In this document: positions 15,793 through 25,862 of the stretch, one piece after another
Numbering within the stretch: the stretch's first letter is position 1
Layout of the letters: each line of letters begins with the position of its first letter
NCBI RefSeq assembly: GCF_900176355.1
Contig: NZ_FWXI01000007.1
Span: 124,001 to 188,000, forward strand
Source: Sporomusa malonica
GTDB lineage: Bacteria > Bacillota > Negativicutes > Sporomusales > Sporomusaceae
DNA: 64,000 bases
Direction: 5' to 3'
Notes under the pieces: model-generated
The model's database searches: none
The model's input: only the letters and a program-made list of their open reading frames with translations
Told to the model about the DNA's origin: nothing
Made by a program: the position numbers and the translations under genes

Positions 15793-15999
15793 ATGGCAGT
15801 AGAGCGCATGGCGGTGCGTAAGCGAAATCAAATCACATTACCCAAAGCGTTGATTAAGGCACTAGCAATTCACGAAGGCGATATTTTGGAGTATACCATC
15901 GAAAATGGCAGGCTTATCATTACACCGACGGCGCTGATACCTAAAGAGCAGGCTGTTTGCCGGAATAGCGAATGCCAAAGATGTAAAAAGGAAGGGTAG
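15793..15999 (+). CDS. AbrB/MazE-type swapped-hairpin DNA-binding protein
   Basis: A 68-residue protein with an AbrB-type domain (RKRNQITLPKALIKALAI, then GDILEYTIENGRLII). A Cys-containing tail (CRNSECQRCKK) could bind a metal. It lacks the C-terminal part of true AbrB. It may be a stand-alone repressor or the antitoxin half of a pair, but no toxin gene follows. A TATAAT-like box lies about 35 nt upstream. Confidence 0.75.
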   Translation: MAVERMAVRKRNQITLPKALIKALAIHEGDILEYTIENGRLIITPTALIPKEQAVCRNSECQRCKKEG

Positions 16000-16005
16000 C
16001 TATTG

Positions 16006-16035
16006 AAAAGCAGGTGCTATGGCAGCCTGCTTTTT
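16006..16035 (+). terminator. Intrinsic terminator
   Basis: The stem AAAAGCAGG with its complement has an 11-nt loop and ends in five T residues, just after the AbrB-like gene. The following 240 nt up to 16276 are AT-rich and hold nothing else I can recognise. Confidence 0.8.
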
Positions 16036-16276
16036 GCATTATATTGTTGCAGGCACAGGAGCTGCTTTGAGTCAATTAGAGTCCGGGAAAAGAATGACAA
16101 TTGCGAATATTTTTTTTTATTGCGCAGGAAAAATGGGGCAATATAGCGAATTGTATCTAATGCTTGTCTAGACGTGCATGCCAATTACAAATTGTTGCAA
16201 GGTTTTTAGTAACGAAATTTTGGTAAGAATTTAGTTGAGTACAAAGCCAACTAAATCTACGAAAGGGGTTATAATA

Positions 16277-17092
16277 ATGACTAAACTGGAAGCTGCAATT
16301 GCCGCAGCAGAGTTGTATCGTGATCTAAATGCCTTTGACTGTTCCGTTTTAGTGACAAATGCCGAGGGTGTTATTATTCATTATACTGAAGCAAAAACTT
16401 TTCAGGCTAAAGTAAAAATAGGTGAGCCGGCGCCGGGAGCATCAGTAAAGGAATGTATTGCCACCAAACAGATAGTCAAAACAATAATTCCGGAGCATAT
16501 TTACGGAGTTAAGCTGCGCTCAATTGTCCGGCCTATTTTTGAAAAAGATGGGACGTTTTCCGGGGTGGTGGGCATGGCAATCAGTCTTCTGACAGAACAA
16601 GTTTTACATAATGCTGCTCATACTATTGCATCTATGACAGAGGAAATAACGGCGACTACTGAAGAACTGGCCGCTTCGGCTAGCCGTTTGTCACACGATC
16701 TTGCGAAGGTGAAAAGCGGCAGCGAACGCGTTATCACCGAGATTAACAAGACAGATGAGATTTTGCGATTTGTGAGTGATGTTGCCGCAAATTCCAATCT
16801 ATTGGGGCTTAACGCCGCTATTGAAGCCGCACGGGCCGGTGAACAAGGTCGTGGTTTTGCGGTTGTCGCAGACGAGATACGCAAAATGGCGATTAACAGC
16901 TCCCAGTCGGTAAATGACATCAAAAAAATTCTTCAAAATATTGAGCGGGAAGCTGTTTCTGTTGTAGAAGTCATAGGCAGTACGGCGCAATTGAGCGAGC
17001 ATCAGGCGATAGCTACCGAGCAGATCGGAAAAACGATGCAGGAGCTGACTGCTACTGCTAATGAAGTGGAAAACATTGCAAATATGGTATAG
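16277..17092 (+). CDS. Soluble methyl-accepting chemotaxis-like sensor
   Basis: About 271 residues with no membrane segment. An N-terminal sensory domain (residues ~1-110) is followed by a short MCP signalling domain with the hairpin tip [30 protein letters not shown] near residue 175 (only part quoted is conserved core). It should signal through CheA/CheW in the cytoplasm. ATG 16277 has a GAAAGGGG box; the earlier GTG-type start lacks one. A paralogue lies at 24784. The ligand is unknown. Confidence 0.82.
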   Translation: MTKLEAAIAAAELYRDLNAFDCSVLVTNAEGVIIHYTEAKTFQAKVKIGEPAPGASVKECIATKQIVKTIIPEHIYGVKLRSIVRPIFEKDGTFSGVVGMAISLLTEQVLHNAAHTIASMTEEITATTEELAASASRLSHDLAKVKSGSERVITEINKTDEILRFVSDVAANSNLLGLNAAIEAARAGEQGRGFAVVADEIRKMAINSSQSVNDIKKILQNIEREAVSVVEVIGSTAQLSEHQAIATEQIGKTMQELTATANEVENIANMV

Positions 17093-17132
17093 GCAAATAA
17101 AGTAGCTGAAGAAGCGGCTGGGTTTACTGATA

Positions 17133-17192
17133 ACAAACTACCCCTAAAGGCAATGCAGGGAGATATCCTGTAGGCCGTTAGGGGTAGTTTGT
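17133..17192. terminator. Large hairpin between convergent genes
   Basis: Arms 17133-17147 and 17178-17192 form a 15-bp perfect stem around 30 nt, between the sensor (+) and hbd (-). It carries T residues mainly within the stem and could end transcription from both sides. Confidence 0.6.
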
Positions 17193-17212
17193 ACGTATGG
17201 AGAGACTTGCGA

Positions 17213-18070
17213 TTACCGGGTATATTCGAAGAACCCTTTGCCTGTTTTACGGCCGAGATGTCCGGCTTGCACCATTTTCTTAAGCAACGGACATGGACGG
17301 TACTTGGGGTCGCCATAACCGGCATATAGGACTTCCATGATATATAGTACAGTATCATTGCCGATTAAATCAGACAACGCCAGTGGCCCCATAGGGTGAT
17401 TAAACCCTAGTTTGGCTACCGTATCAATGTCCTCGGCACTGGCTACTCCCTCCATTAGGGTGAAGATGGCCTCGTTAATCATGGGAATCATAATCCGGTT
17501 ACCGACAAAGCCAGGGAAATCTGCGACTTTGACAGGGGTTTTGCCTAGTTTAACGGCTAATTCCTGGACAGCTAAAAAGGTCTCTTCACTGGTAGCCAAC
17601 CCGTTGATTATTTCTACAAGCTTCATAACAGGTGCCGGGTTGAAAAAGTGCATACCAACTACTTTTTCGGGGCGTTTAGTCATTGCAGCTACGGCAGTGA
17701 GCGGCAGGGAAGAGGTATTTGTTGCCAATAGGGTGTGAGCAGGGCAGAGTTTGTCAAGTGTTTGGAAGATATCCCGCTTGATATCTATGCTTTCAACAGC
17801 AGCTTCGATAACTAAATCTACGTTACAGGCTGAGGCATCCAGATCCACTACACCGGAGATTCTTCCCATAATGGCTGCCTGATCTTCCTGACTCAATTTG
17901 CCTTTTAGAGCGGCCTTTGTCAGGTTTTTTTCAATATTATTTATGCCTTTTTGTACATATTCCCCGGCGATGTCTCTGAGTGTAACAGTAAGTCCGCCTT
18001 GAGCCATTACCTGAGCAATACCGCTGCCCATTTGTCCGGCTCCGATAACTAATACTCTAGTAATTTTCAC
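17213..18070 (-). CDS. hbd: 3-hydroxybutyryl-CoA dehydrogenase
   Basis: About 285 residues. It interconverts acetoacetyl-CoA and (S)-3-hydroxybutyryl-CoA with NAD(P)H. The N-terminal Rossmann motif [19 protein letters not shown] and the C-terminal helical domain with [18 protein letters not shown] are clear. The start is taken as GTG 18070 behind GGGAGGA; an earlier TTG would cover that box. It is the last gene of a seven-gene minus-strand operon for C4 acyl-CoA metabolism. Confidence 0.95.
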   Translation of the reverse strand: MKITRVLVIGAGQMGSGIAQVMAQGGLTVTLRDIAGEYVQKGINNIEKNLTKAALKGKLSQEDQAAIMGRISGVVDLDASACNVDLVIEAAVESIDIKRDIFQTLDKLCPAHTLLATNTSSLPLTAVAAMTKRPEKVVGMHFFNPAPVMKLVEIINGLATSEETFLAVQELAVKLGKTPVKVADFPGFVGNRIMIPMINEAIFTLMEGVASAEDIDTVAKLGFNHPMGPLALSDLIGNDTVLYIMEVLYAGYGDPKYRPCPLLKKMVQAGHLGRKTGKGFFEYTR

Positions 18071-18112
18071 AATTAATACGATCCTCCCGGCCAAAATCTA
18101 ATGGAAGATAAG

Positions 18113-18532
18113 CTAGTCTTTTTTCATTACGGTAGCTTTGCCGTCAAGCACAAGCGTACCTTCTTGATTAGTTACTGTAGTTTTTAAGATTAACCGGCTT
18201 TTTGCTTCGATTTTTTCTATAACTTCTACTGTGGCAGTTACGGTGTCACCGATTTTTACCGGAGCTTTGAAGGCCAGTTCCTGGGCAAGGTAAATGGTAT
18301 TGGCGCCAGGCAGTGTAGTGCCAAGTAAAGCTGAGATGAAAGCAGCAGATAACATGCCATGGGCGATACGCTCTTTGAACATGGTGGTTTTGGCAAACTC
18401 GGCATTGATGTGTACCGGGTTAAAGTCGCCGCTGAGTCCGGCAAAGGTATATACGTCATACTCGGATACTGTTTTGGCCATACTGGCCTTGTCGCCAATC
18501 TTGATGTCGGCAAATTTTACATCTTGCACCAT
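18113..18532 (-). CDS. MaoC-like (R)-specific enoyl-CoA hydratase
   Basis: A 139-residue hot-dog-fold protein of the MaoC/PhaJ type. The hydratase motif AGLSGDFNPVHINAEFAK near residue 31 contains the catalytic Asp/His. It hydrates crotonyl-CoA to (R)-3-hydroxybutyryl-CoA. No crotonase (crt) gene is in the operon, so it takes that position. ATG 18532 has AAGGGGTG upstream. The stereochemistry it produces does not match Hbd but would match the FabG/PhaB-type reductase at 27669. Confidence 0.88.
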   Translation of the reverse strand: MVQDVKFADIKIGDKASMAKTVSEYDVYTFAGLSGDFNPVHINAEFAKTTMFKERIAHGMLSAAFISALLGTTLPGANTIYLAQELAFKAPVKIGDTVTATVEVIEKIEAKSRLILKTTVTNQEGTLVLDGKATVMKKD

Positions 18533-18569
18533 AGAAAACACCCCTTGTTATAGAATTTTGATCTCTTGC

Positions 18570-19769
18570 TTAGTTTGCAGCCTTGAGCTTTTTAAACTCG
18601 GCAATCAGGGCTGGAATTACTTCCAGTACATCGCCGACAATGCCATAGTCAGCCATTTTGAAGATAGGAGCATCAGCGTCCTTGTTAATAGCAATAACAA
18701 TATCAGAGGAGGACATGCCGGCTAAGTGCTGAATAGCTCCAGAAATGCCACAGGCAAAATATACTTTAGGGCCAACAGTCTTGCCTGTTTGCCCAACCTG
18801 ATTTAAGGCCGGTATCCAGCCTGCATCAACAGCAGCACGGGAAGCGCCTACAGCACCACCTAAGACGTTGGCAAGCTCCTCGATCAGAGTGAAGTTTTCA
18901 GGCTTGCACATGCCGCGACCACCAGAGACAATGATTTCGGCTTCTTCCAGATTGCAGGAAGCGGTACAGGCTTGAATGACTTCGATAAGCTCGGTACGGA
19001 TATCTTCTGGCTTAACTTTGCTGGCTACCTTAATAATTTCGCCAGTGTGGGAGAAATCCTGTTCCGGACGCTTAAATACTTTGGGACGAATGGTACCCAT
19101 TTGCGGCCGGTGATCAGGGCACAAGATGGTAGCCATGATGTTGCCGCCAAAAGCCGGACGAGTCCAGGCAACCAAACCGGTCGCTTCATCAATGCCCAGA
19201 TTGGTGCAGTCTGCGGTAAGTCCGGTTCCTACCCGGCAGGCAACCCGTGGGCCAAGATCGCGGCCGTCGTTAGTTGCCCCCATAAGGATAACAGAGGGAC
19301 GGTACGTATTGATCAGGTCAGTCATTGTGATGGTATAACCATCGGTAGAATAATGCTTAAATTCAGTGCCCTCAACCAGATAGATTTTGTCAGCCCCGCT
19401 GGCAAAAACATCTTTGGTTAGGCTGGCCACGTCTTGGCCGATTAATACGGCTGCCAATTCCTGCCCCATGGCGTCAGCCAGTTTGCGGCCTTCGCCTAAA
19501 AGCTCGTGGCTTACATTGCGGATATGTCCGTTTACTTGCTCGATATATACCCAAACACCCTTGTAGAGGTTTTTGTCAACAGCTACAGTTTTTTCTTCTA
19601 CTTCCCGCAGGATGGCCCCTACCGGACATACGTCCACGCAAGCACCGCAGGCAGTGCAGGCTTCGGTGATTATTGCTTTATCGTTTTCCATGATGATGGC
19701 ACCGAACGGGCAGGCGCCTACACAGGCACTGCAGCCGATGCATTGATCAGAAATTACTTTTACAGCCAT
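18570..19769 (-). CDS. etfA: Electron-transfer flavoprotein alpha subunit with N-terminal ferredoxin domain
   Basis: A 399-residue EtfA. Residues 1-60 hold two 4Fe-4S motifs, [16 protein letters not shown] and [16 protein letters not shown]. An ETF alpha domain and FAD-binding domain follow, with [11 protein letters not shown] near 285 and [22 protein letters not shown] near 335. Ferredoxin-bearing EtfA occurs in electron-bifurcating acyl-CoA dehydrogenase complexes such as caffeyl-CoA reductase. With etfB and the dehydrogenase here it could couple crotonyl-CoA reduction to ferredoxin reduction, or run in reverse (inference). Confidence 0.95.
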   Translation of the reverse strand: MAVKVISDQCIGCSACVGACPFGAIIMENDKAIITEACTACGACVDVCPVGAILREVEEKTVAVDKNLYKGVWVYIEQVNGHIRNVSHELLGEGRKLADAMGQELAAVLIGQDVASLTKDVFASGADKIYLVEGTEFKHYSTDGYTITMTDLINTYRPSVILMGATNDGRDLGPRVACRVGTGLTADCTNLGIDEATGLVAWTRPAFGGNIMATILCPDHRPQMGTIRPKVFKRPEQDFSHTGEIIKVASKVKPEDIRTELIEVIQACTASCNLEEAEIIVSGGRGMCKPENFTLIEELANVLGGAVGASRAAVDAGWIPALNQVGQTGKTVGPKVYFACGISGAIQHLAGMSSSDIVIAINKDADAPIFKMADYGIVGDVLEVIPALIAEFKKLKAAN

Positions 19770-19772
19770 GTT

Positions 19773-20567
19773 CTATACCCCCTGGACAATCTTGGCATCA
19801 GCTAGTTTTTGAATCAACAGCGCAGCCGCTTCGCGGGCTGTGTCTGCTTGAATAATTTCACCTTGAGTACGCTGCTTGGGGGTAAAAATACGCCGTACCT
19901 GGGTAGGTGAGCCTTTAAGCCCAATTTTTTCGGCTTCTACCGTAACCTCATTTACCGTCCAGACAGGAATCTCTTTGCGATTGGCTTTCATGGTACCTTT
20001 AACTGTAGGAGAGCGGGGAATGTTGATAGATTTTACCACCGTCAGCATGACTGGGGTAGAGACGGCAATGACTTCGTAACCTTCTTCCTGCTCCCGTTCA
20101 ACTTTGAGCTTGTCGCCTTCCACTTCGATTTTTGCTACATAGGTTACCTGCGGGATGTCAAGGTGCTCAGCAATCTCCGGGCCGACCTGGGCGGTATCGC
20201 CATCAATGGCTTGCTTGCCGCAGAGGATAACGTCTACCTTGCCCAGTTTCTTGATACCGGCAGCCAGGGTGTGACTGGTCGCCAAGGTGTCAGCGCCGCC
20301 GAAGGCGCGGTCGCTCAGCAGAATGGCTTCATCAGCCCCCATAGCCAGGCATTCTTTGAGCGCCTCTTTGGCCTGAGGCGGTCCCATGGAAATGACGGTT
20401 ACTTTGCCGCCATGTTTATCTTTAAGCTGCAGGGCTGCTTCAACGGCATTTTTATCAAACGGGTTGACAATGCTTGGTACGCCTTGGCGGATTAAGGTAT
20501 TTGTGACTGGATCGATTTTTACTTCGGTAGTGTCAGGCACTTGCTTGACACAAACTACTATTTCCAT
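19773..20567 (-). CDS. etfB: Electron-transfer flavoprotein beta subunit
   Basis: A 264-residue EtfB starting MEIVVCVKQVPDTTEVKI, with an AMP/FAD-binding segment and the recognition loop VMLTVVKSINIPRSPTVKG near residue 185 that contacts the partner dehydrogenase. It binds EtfA and passes electrons between NADH, ferredoxin and the acyl-CoA dehydrogenase. ATG 20567 has GGAGG upstream. It lies 3 nt from etfA. Confidence 0.95.
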   Translation of the reverse strand: MEIVVCVKQVPDTTEVKIDPVTNTLIRQGVPSIVNPFDKNAVEAALQLKDKHGGKVTVISMGPPQAKEALKECLAMGADEAILLSDRAFGGADTLATSHTLAAGIKKLGKVDVILCGKQAIDGDTAQVGPEIAEHLDIPQVTYVAKIEVEGDKLKVEREQEEGYEVIAVSTPVMLTVVKSINIPRSPTVKGTMKANRKEIPVWTVNEVTVEAEKIGLKGSPTQVRRIFTPKQRTQGEIIQADTAREAAALLIQKLADAKIVQGV

Positions 20568-20605
20568 ACTTGATAGCCTCCTGTTAGTATCCAATAAAAT
20601 TTATA

Positions 20606-21745
20606 CTACCGTAAGAGCGCGCCTGAAATGACCATGCGCTGTACTTGGTTTGTTCCTTCATAGATTTGAGTGATCTTGGCATTACGCATAAGGCGCTCAA
20701 CCGGATACTCACGGCTGTAGCCATAACCGCCAAAGATTTGTACGGCATCGGTAGTAACAGCCATGGCAGCGTCAGAAGCATACATTTTAGCCATGGCAGC
20801 TTCTTTGGAGTAGGGCAGGCCTTTGTCTTTGAGGTAGGCAGCGCGATAAACTAACAGGCGAGCTGCTTCTACTTTGGTGGACATGTCAGCAAGCATGAAG
20901 GCGATGGCCTGGTTGCTTGCAATTGGTTTGCCGAATTGCACCCGTTCTTTGGAATATTTAACAGCATGGTCAAGAGCCGCCTGAGCAATACCAAGAGCTT
21001 GCGCAGCTACGCCGATGCGGCCGCCGTCAAGAGTAGCCATAGCGATTTTAAAGCCGTCGCCTTCTTTGCTCAAGAGGTTTTCTTTGGGTACTTTGACATC
21101 CTGGAATACAAGCTCCATGGTAATTGAGGTATTAATGCCCATTTTGTGTTCTTTTTTGCCAAAGGTGAAACCAGGCATGCCTTTTTCGATAATGAAAGCG
21201 GAGATACCTTTAACGCCTTTAGTTTTGTCAGTCATGGCAAACACAACATAGGTCTCGGCTTCACCGGCGTTAGTAATGAAAATCTTGCTGCCGTTTAGCA
21301 CATAGTGGTCGCCCTCTAAGATAGCGACTGTCTGTTGGGAGGCTGCGTCAGTACCGGCATTAGGCTCAGTCAGGCCGAAGGCGCCCATTTTTGTACCCTC
21401 AAGGAGGGGTGCCAGGTATTTTTGTTTTTGCTCTTCATTGCCAAAGGCATAGATCGGCCATGCACATAACGATACGGTCGCGGAGAGGGTGATGCCGATG
21501 CCGTCGTCCACTCTGGAGAGTTCTTCTACGGCCAGAATGTAGCTGAGCACATCGCCGTCAGCGCCACCGTATTGTTCAGGAAAGCAAATGCCGGTTAGGC
21601 CCATTTCGCCCATGGCATCAAAGAGTTCGCGGGAAAATACTTCGTTTTCATCGCGTTCGGCAACGCTGGGTGCGACCTGCTTTTCGGCAAATTCCCGTAC
21701 CAGTTTTTGTGTCATCTTTTGGTCATCAGTAAGTTCAAACAACAT
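20606..21745 (-). CDS. bcd: Short-chain acyl-CoA dehydrogenase (butyryl-CoA type)
   Basis: A 379-residue flavoprotein that interconverts butyryl-CoA and crotonyl-CoA. It carries family motifs [12 protein letters not shown] near residue 133, [19 protein letters not shown]-like near 340, and the catalytic Glu in [11 protein letters not shown] near 364. It sits next to etfB/etfA, its electron partners. AAGGGGGT precedes ATG 21745. Chain-length preference for C4 is inferred from the operon. Confidence 0.93.
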   Translation of the reverse strand: MLFELTDDQKMTQKLVREFAEKQVAPSVAERDENEVFSRELFDAMGEMGLTGICFPEQYGGADGDVLSYILAVEELSRVDDGIGITLSATVSLCAWPIYAFGNEEQKQKYLAPLLEGTKMGAFGLTEPNAGTDAASQQTVAILEGDHYVLNGSKIFITNAGEAETYVVFAMTDKTKGVKGISAFIIEKGMPGFTFGKKEHKMGINTSITMELVFQDVKVPKENLLSKEGDGFKIAMATLDGGRIGVAAQALGIAQAALDHAVKYSKERVQFGKPIASNQAIAFMLADMSTKVEAARLLVYRAAYLKDKGLPYSKEAAMAKMYASDAAMAVTTDAVQIFGGYGYSREYPVERLMRNAKITQIYEGTNQVQRMVISGALLR

Positions 21746-21775
21746 ATAAAGACCCCCTTATATAAATTATATATA

Positions 21776-21806
21776 CCACCTCCCTGTCTGGATGAGAGGG
21801 AGGTGG
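21776..21806 (-). other. Hairpin between thiolase and acyl-CoA dehydrogenase genes
   Basis: Arms CCACCTCCCT and AGGGAGGTGG form a 10-bp stem with an 11-nt loop in the thl-bcd gap. No T-run follows, only a TATATATA tract. It could be an mRNA-processing site or a partial terminator that tunes the gene ratio. Confidence 0.5.
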
Positions 21807-21824
21807 TGGCTAACCTGATTTAAT

Positions 21825-23006
21825 TTAGATACGCTCGATGATGGTGGCAACGCCTTGGCCGCCGCCGATGCACAGGGTGGCCAGGCCAAGCTTAGCCTCT
21901 CTGGCCTGCATGGAATGCAGCAGGGTAACAAGTATCCGCGCGCCGCTGGCGCCGATAGGATGGCCTAGTGCAATTGCACCGCCGTTAACATTGACTTTTT
22001 CCTTGGTAAATCCAAGCTCTTTGCCTACTGCGAGAAACTGAGCGGCGAAAGCCTCGTTGGCTTCGATTAAGTCGATGTCGGCTATAGTGAGACCGGCTTT
22101 CTTCAGCGCTTTGCGGGTTGCTGGTACAGGGCCCATTCCCATGAGGGAAGGGTCAACGCCGCCTGAGGCAAAGGAACGAATGCGGGCCAATGGCTTAAGC
22201 CCCAGTTCATTCGCCTTGTCGGCAGACATGAGGATCAGGGCGGCAGCCCCGTCATTAATACCTGAGGCATTACCGGCAGTAATGGAACCGTCTTTTTTAA
22301 AGGCAGGTTTTAAACCGCACAGCGACTGAGCTGTTGTGCCTGCTTTGGGATATTCGTCAGTAGCGAAAATGGTATCGCCTTTTCTGCCTTTGATGACCAC
22401 TGGGCATATCTCTTCTTTAAAAGTGCCAGCCTCGATGGCTTTGAGTGCTTTTGTTTGAGATTCAAAGGCAAGTTGATCCTGATCTTCCCGGCTAATGCTG
22501 TACTTGTCAGCCACATTTTCGGCTGTGATTCCCATATGGTAGTCGTTAAAGGCGCACCAGAGACCGTCGTGAATCATGACATCGGTCAGTTTGGCATGTC
22601 CCATGCGGTAGCCCCAGCGAGCTTTGCTGTCCATGAGATAGGGGGCTTGCGTCATATTTTCCATGCCACCGGCTACTACGATGTCTGCGTCACAGGTCAT
22701 AATGGCTTGAGCTGCCAAATTTACTGTTTTTAGGCCGGAGCCGCAAACTTTATTCACTGTGTAGGAAGGAACTTCAAACGGGAGACCGGCCTTTATGGCT
22801 GCCTGACGGGCTGGGTTTTGTCCTAAGCCTGCCTGAAGCACGTTGCCGAAGATGACTTCATCAACTGCTTCTTTATTAATACCGGCTTTTTCAATTGCTG
22901 TTTTAATGGTTAAGGCTCCTAGCTCTGTTGCGGCTACAGAGGCCAGGGAACCGTTGAAACTCCCTATGGCAGTACGTACTGCGCTGACGATTACTACTTC
23001 TTTCAT
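21825..23006 (-). CDS. thlA: Acetyl-CoA acetyltransferase (thiolase)
   Basis: A 393-residue thiolase that condenses or cleaves acetoacetyl-CoA. It has the nucleophilic Cys in [11 protein letters not shown] near residue 88, the His in [11 protein letters not shown] near 349 and the second Cys in LCIGGGQG near 379. ATG 23006 gives the usual N-terminus [15 protein letters not shown]. It is the second gene of the operon. Confidence 0.95.
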   Translation of the reverse strand: MKEVVIVSAVRTAIGSFNGSLASVAATELGALTIKTAIEKAGINKEAVDEVIFGNVLQAGLGQNPARQAAIKAGLPFEVPSYTVNKVCGSGLKTVNLAAQAIMTCDADIVVAGGMENMTQAPYLMDSKARWGYRMGHAKLTDVMIHDGLWCAFNDYHMGITAENVADKYSISREDQDQLAFESQTKALKAIEAGTFKEEICPVVIKGRKGDTIFATDEYPKAGTTAQSLCGLKPAFKKDGSITAGNASGINDGAAALILMSADKANELGLKPLARIRSFASGGVDPSLMGMGPVPATRKALKKAGLTIADIDLIEANEAFAAQFLAVGKELGFTKEKVNVNGGAIALGHPIGASGARILVTLLHSMQAREAKLGLATLCIGGGQGVATIIERI

Positions 23007-23044
23007 TAATTGCACCATCCTTTGAGCGTGTTTAAATGTAGATG

Positions 23045-24598
23045 CTATTGCTTGTCAAGGCCCATGGGCTTAGCGCTGAAGATGCGCTCATCCATGGTTT
23101 TTAAGTTAGGGGAGATGATTGGTTTGAAGTCCATCAGTGAAAGAATGTCTTTTTCCAGCTCAACACCTGGGGCTATTTCAGTAAGCATCATGCCGTCGGC
23201 GGTAAGCTCAAATACGGCTCTTTCAGTAATGTACATGACAGGCTGTTTTACTTTCTGAGCGTACTGACCACTGAAGGTAATTTGCTCTACTTGGTCAAGG
23301 AATTTTTTCATTTTACCTTCGTTTAATATAGATAGTTTCCCATCAGCAATCTCTACTTTGAGACCACCGGCTGTGAAGGTACCGCAAAAGAAGACTCGTT
23401 TGGCGTTTTGTGTGATATTAATGAAGCCGCCGCAGCCTGCTACCCGCCCCTTAAATTTGCTGACATTGATATTGCCTTGTTTGTCGGTTTCTGCCAGTCC
23501 AAGGAAGGCAAGGTCTAAGCCGCCGCCGTCATAAAAATCGAATTGGTAAGGCTGATCCAGGATGGCCTCTGCATTGATGGCTGCACCAAAGCTCTGCCCG
23601 CCAGCAGGAACGCCGCCGATAGGACCTGCTTCCACTGTCAGGGTCAATGTATCGCCGATACACTCCTCATTAGCTACAAGGGCTACTCCTTCGGGAACGC
23701 CGATGCCTAAATTCACTTTGGCATTGGGAATCAATTCCAGCGCGGCTCGTCTTGCGATTACCTTCCGCTCATCAAGCGGCAGCGGGGCGATGGCCGATAG
23801 TGGTACGCGGACTTCCCCTGAGTAGGCGGGGTTATATTGTTCGCCAAAGGTCTGCATATGCAAGGCGGGAGAGGCAGCCACTACGATATAGTCAACGCTG
23901 ATGCCTGGGATTTTAACATCCATGGGCTTAAGACTGCCGTTGGCCACAAGCCGCTCGACCTGGACGATGACAATACCACCAGAACGTTTAACTGCCTGAG
24001 CGATGGATAACTGCTCTAAAGAAACAGCTTCGCGTTCAATGGTGATATTGCCGCGTTCATCTGCGCTCGTGCCTCTGAGTACCGCGACATCTACCGGGAA
24101 AGGCTTGTACCATAACCATTCTTCGCCGCCCAGTTCGATGACTTCGACCAGATCTTCAGTTGTAATGCTATTAATTTTTCCGCCCTCTACCCGCGGGTCA
24201 ACAAAAGTATTCAGGCCAACCTTGGTGATGACACCCGGCTTATTGCCAGCTACACTGCGGAACCAGTGGGTGAGAGTGCCCTGGGGGAAGTTGTAGGCTT
24301 CTATTTTGTTTTCAACAACGAGTTTGCCAAGTTTTGGCGCAAGGTTCCAGTGTCCGCCGACAGCTCTTTTAACCATACCTTCTAAACCGAAGTGGTTGAG
24401 GCCGCGATCTTTTCCGTCGCCTTGTCCGGCACAGTAAATAAGAGTTAAATTTTTTGGAGCACCTTGTTCTATGAAGCGTTCCTCTAAGGCTGCAGTCAAT
24501 GCCTCAGGGTGACCATTGCCGACGAAACCGCTGGTGGCAAGCGTGGCGCCGTCTTGTATTAGTTTGGCGGCTTCCTGCGCGCTAATTATCTTTGCCAT
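23045..24598 (-). CDS. Fused acyl-CoA:carboxylate CoA-transferase
   Basis: A 517-residue protein joining both halves of a 3-oxoacid/propionate-type CoA-transferase. The alpha half has [11 protein letters not shown] near the start and the beta half has the catalytic Glu context [20 protein letters not shown] near residue 325. Length matches propionate CoA-transferase and YdiF (~520). As first gene of the operon it should activate short-chain acids (butyrate, acetoacetate, 3-hydroxybutyrate) with acetyl-CoA, or release them. ATG 24598 has AAGGAG 9 nt upstream. Confidence 0.9.
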   Translation of the reverse strand: MAKIISAQEAAKLIQDGATLATSGFVGNGHPEALTAALEERFIEQGAPKNLTLIYCAGQGDGKDRGLNHFGLEGMVKRAVGGHWNLAPKLGKLVVENKIEAYNFPQGTLTHWFRSVAGNKPGVITKVGLNTFVDPRVEGGKINSITTEDLVEVIELGGEEWLWYKPFPVDVAVLRGTSADERGNITIEREAVSLEQLSIAQAVKRSGGIVIVQVERLVANGSLKPMDVKIPGISVDYIVVAASPALHMQTFGEQYNPAYSGEVRVPLSAIAPLPLDERKVIARRAALELIPNAKVNLGIGVPEGVALVANEECIGDTLTLTVEAGPIGGVPAGGQSFGAAINAEAILDQPYQFDFYDGGGLDLAFLGLAETDKQGNINVSKFKGRVAGCGGFINITQNAKRVFFCGTFTAGGLKVEIADGKLSILNEGKMKKFLDQVEQITFSGQYAQKVKQPVMYITERAVFELTADGMMLTEIAPGVELEKDILSLMDFKPIISPNLKTMDERIFSAKPMGLDKQ

Positions 24599-24638
24599 AT
24601 GCCCACTCTCCTTGATGAAGTATTTCAAATTAACTTAA

Positions 24639-24654
24639 TGCAAGGATTGTGCCA
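24639..24654 (-). promoter_or_regulatory. Sigma-54 promoter of C4 acyl-CoA operon
   Basis: On the minus strand TGGCAC, 5 nt, TTGCA matches the -24/-12 consensus with correct spacing. It lies about 40 nt before the CoA-transferase start. Confidence 0.85.
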
Positions 24655-24783
24655 ATTGATGTATAGGGGCACAAAGAACGCTAATGCCAAAGTTGACGAC
24701 CTAATCAGAATGTTTTTTACGGGCTTTATTTGTAGGCGTGTGTTTATTGGCATGAACACATCGTCTATTTTTTTGTACAACTC

Positions 24784-25662
24784 TTATGTAGTGGTTTCCG
24801 AGCCTGTTTCTTTGTATAAGGCATCGGCTATTTTATCCAGATGCTGAGCCATACTGCTCATTTGCTGAGCCGTTCCTGCGATATTGCTGATCGCTTGAGC
24901 TACTTGCGTTAGCGCGCTGTCGATTTGGTTAATTTGAGATTTTGAGCTATGACTATCTGCTTGAATTGTCTTGATGATAGTGTCTATTTTCTTAATAGAA
25001 TCAGCGCTAGTAGCGGCTAGTTTGCGAATTTCTCCAGCAACTACGCTAAAACCCCGTCCGTGTTCTCCGACCCGCGCCGCCTCAATGGCAGCATTTAATC
25101 CAAGTAAATTTGTCTGTCCTGCGATAGTTTTTATAAGTCCAAGGATATGGTCTGTTTCACCAACTCTTGCTTCAGACTCTTGTGACAGTTGGGCTAGTGT
25201 TCGACTTACAACTGACAATTCTTGGGTCTGAGCGGAAATATCTTGGGTTGCGTCAGCAAGAATGGCTATGGTTGCCGATAATTGAGCGGCCATCGCCTTC
25301 AAAGATTCTTGCCGTTCGACAGTTTCCTGGATACATACGGCACCTACTGCCTGATGACTATCGTCAAACAGGGGGACAGCTACAGCAACATAAGGCTGGC
25401 CAAATAATGATTTGCTGACACGGATCAATACGCGGCGCTTTTCATGTATGGCACGGTAAACGGCACTCTCCGGTTTAATAGGCGAATCTTTGCTTACTTT
25501 TAAATCCAGGGATTTAGCCGGTTTGTAAAAGAGATATTTTTCCCGGTCGGTAAGACTTATACCAATGTCACCTATTGATAAATCGGCCAGATACGGAAAC
25601 ACTTTTACGAAGTGTTCAAGAATGGCAGGCAGGCTTTGGTTGGGATAAGTAGTGTTAGTCAT
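24784..25662 (-). CDS. Soluble methyl-accepting chemotaxis-like sensor
   Basis: A 292-residue cytoplasmic MCP relative with no membrane segment. The N-terminal half is a sensory domain (residues ~1-125). The signalling half has the tip [20 protein letters not shown] near residue 190 and long heptad helices. It lies upstream of the C4 operon on the same strand, so it may sense a substrate of that pathway (inference). Domain order and size match the paralogue at 16277. Confidence 0.82.
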   Translation of the reverse strand: MTNTTYPNQSLPAILEHFVKVFPYLADLSIGDIGISLTDREKYLFYKPAKSLDLKVSKDSPIKPESAVYRAIHEKRRVLIRVSKSLFGQPYVAVAVPLFDDSHQAVGAVCIQETVERQESLKAMAAQLSATIAILADATQDISAQTQELSVVSRTLAQLSQESEARVGETDHILGLIKTIAGQTNLLGLNAAIEAARVGEHGRGFSVVAGEIRKLAATSADSIKKIDTIIKTIQADSHSSKSQINQIDSALTQVAQAISNIAGTAQQMSSMAQHLDKIADALYKETGSETTT

Positions 25663-25704
25663 AGGTTATTTCCTCACAGTTTATTGATAGGTTAATTTGC
25701 TTGT

Positions 25705-25745
25705 AAAAACCCCTGCGCTAACTCACATCAGCACAGGGGCTTTAA
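25705..25745 (-). terminator. Terminator downstream of the GntP permease
   Basis: On the minus strand a GC-rich stem (CCCCTG with CAGGGG plus flanking pairs) is followed by five T residues. It lies between the permease stop and the chemoreceptor gene. Confidence 0.7.
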
Positions 25746-25750
25746 GCTTG

Positions 25751-25848
25751 GTCTACCAGAATTTATAACGCAATTCTGTTGACATAAGAACGACTAAGGC
25801 TTCTGCCGGCGTCCTGAAGGACTTGGCACAAGCCAAGTCTTTTCTTAT
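25751..25848 (-). repeat. 98-bp intergenic repeat, family A copy 1
   Basis: This segment is the reverse complement of 58723-58820 with 2 differences in 98 positions. It contains two consecutive short hairpins (GTCC/GGAC and CTTGGC/GCCAAG) followed by a T-rich tract. It lies just after the permease gene. It resembles family B (43630 and 53335) in layout and in scattered identical blocks. Confidence 0.9.
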
Positions 25849-25862
25849 GGGATAGATTGTTT

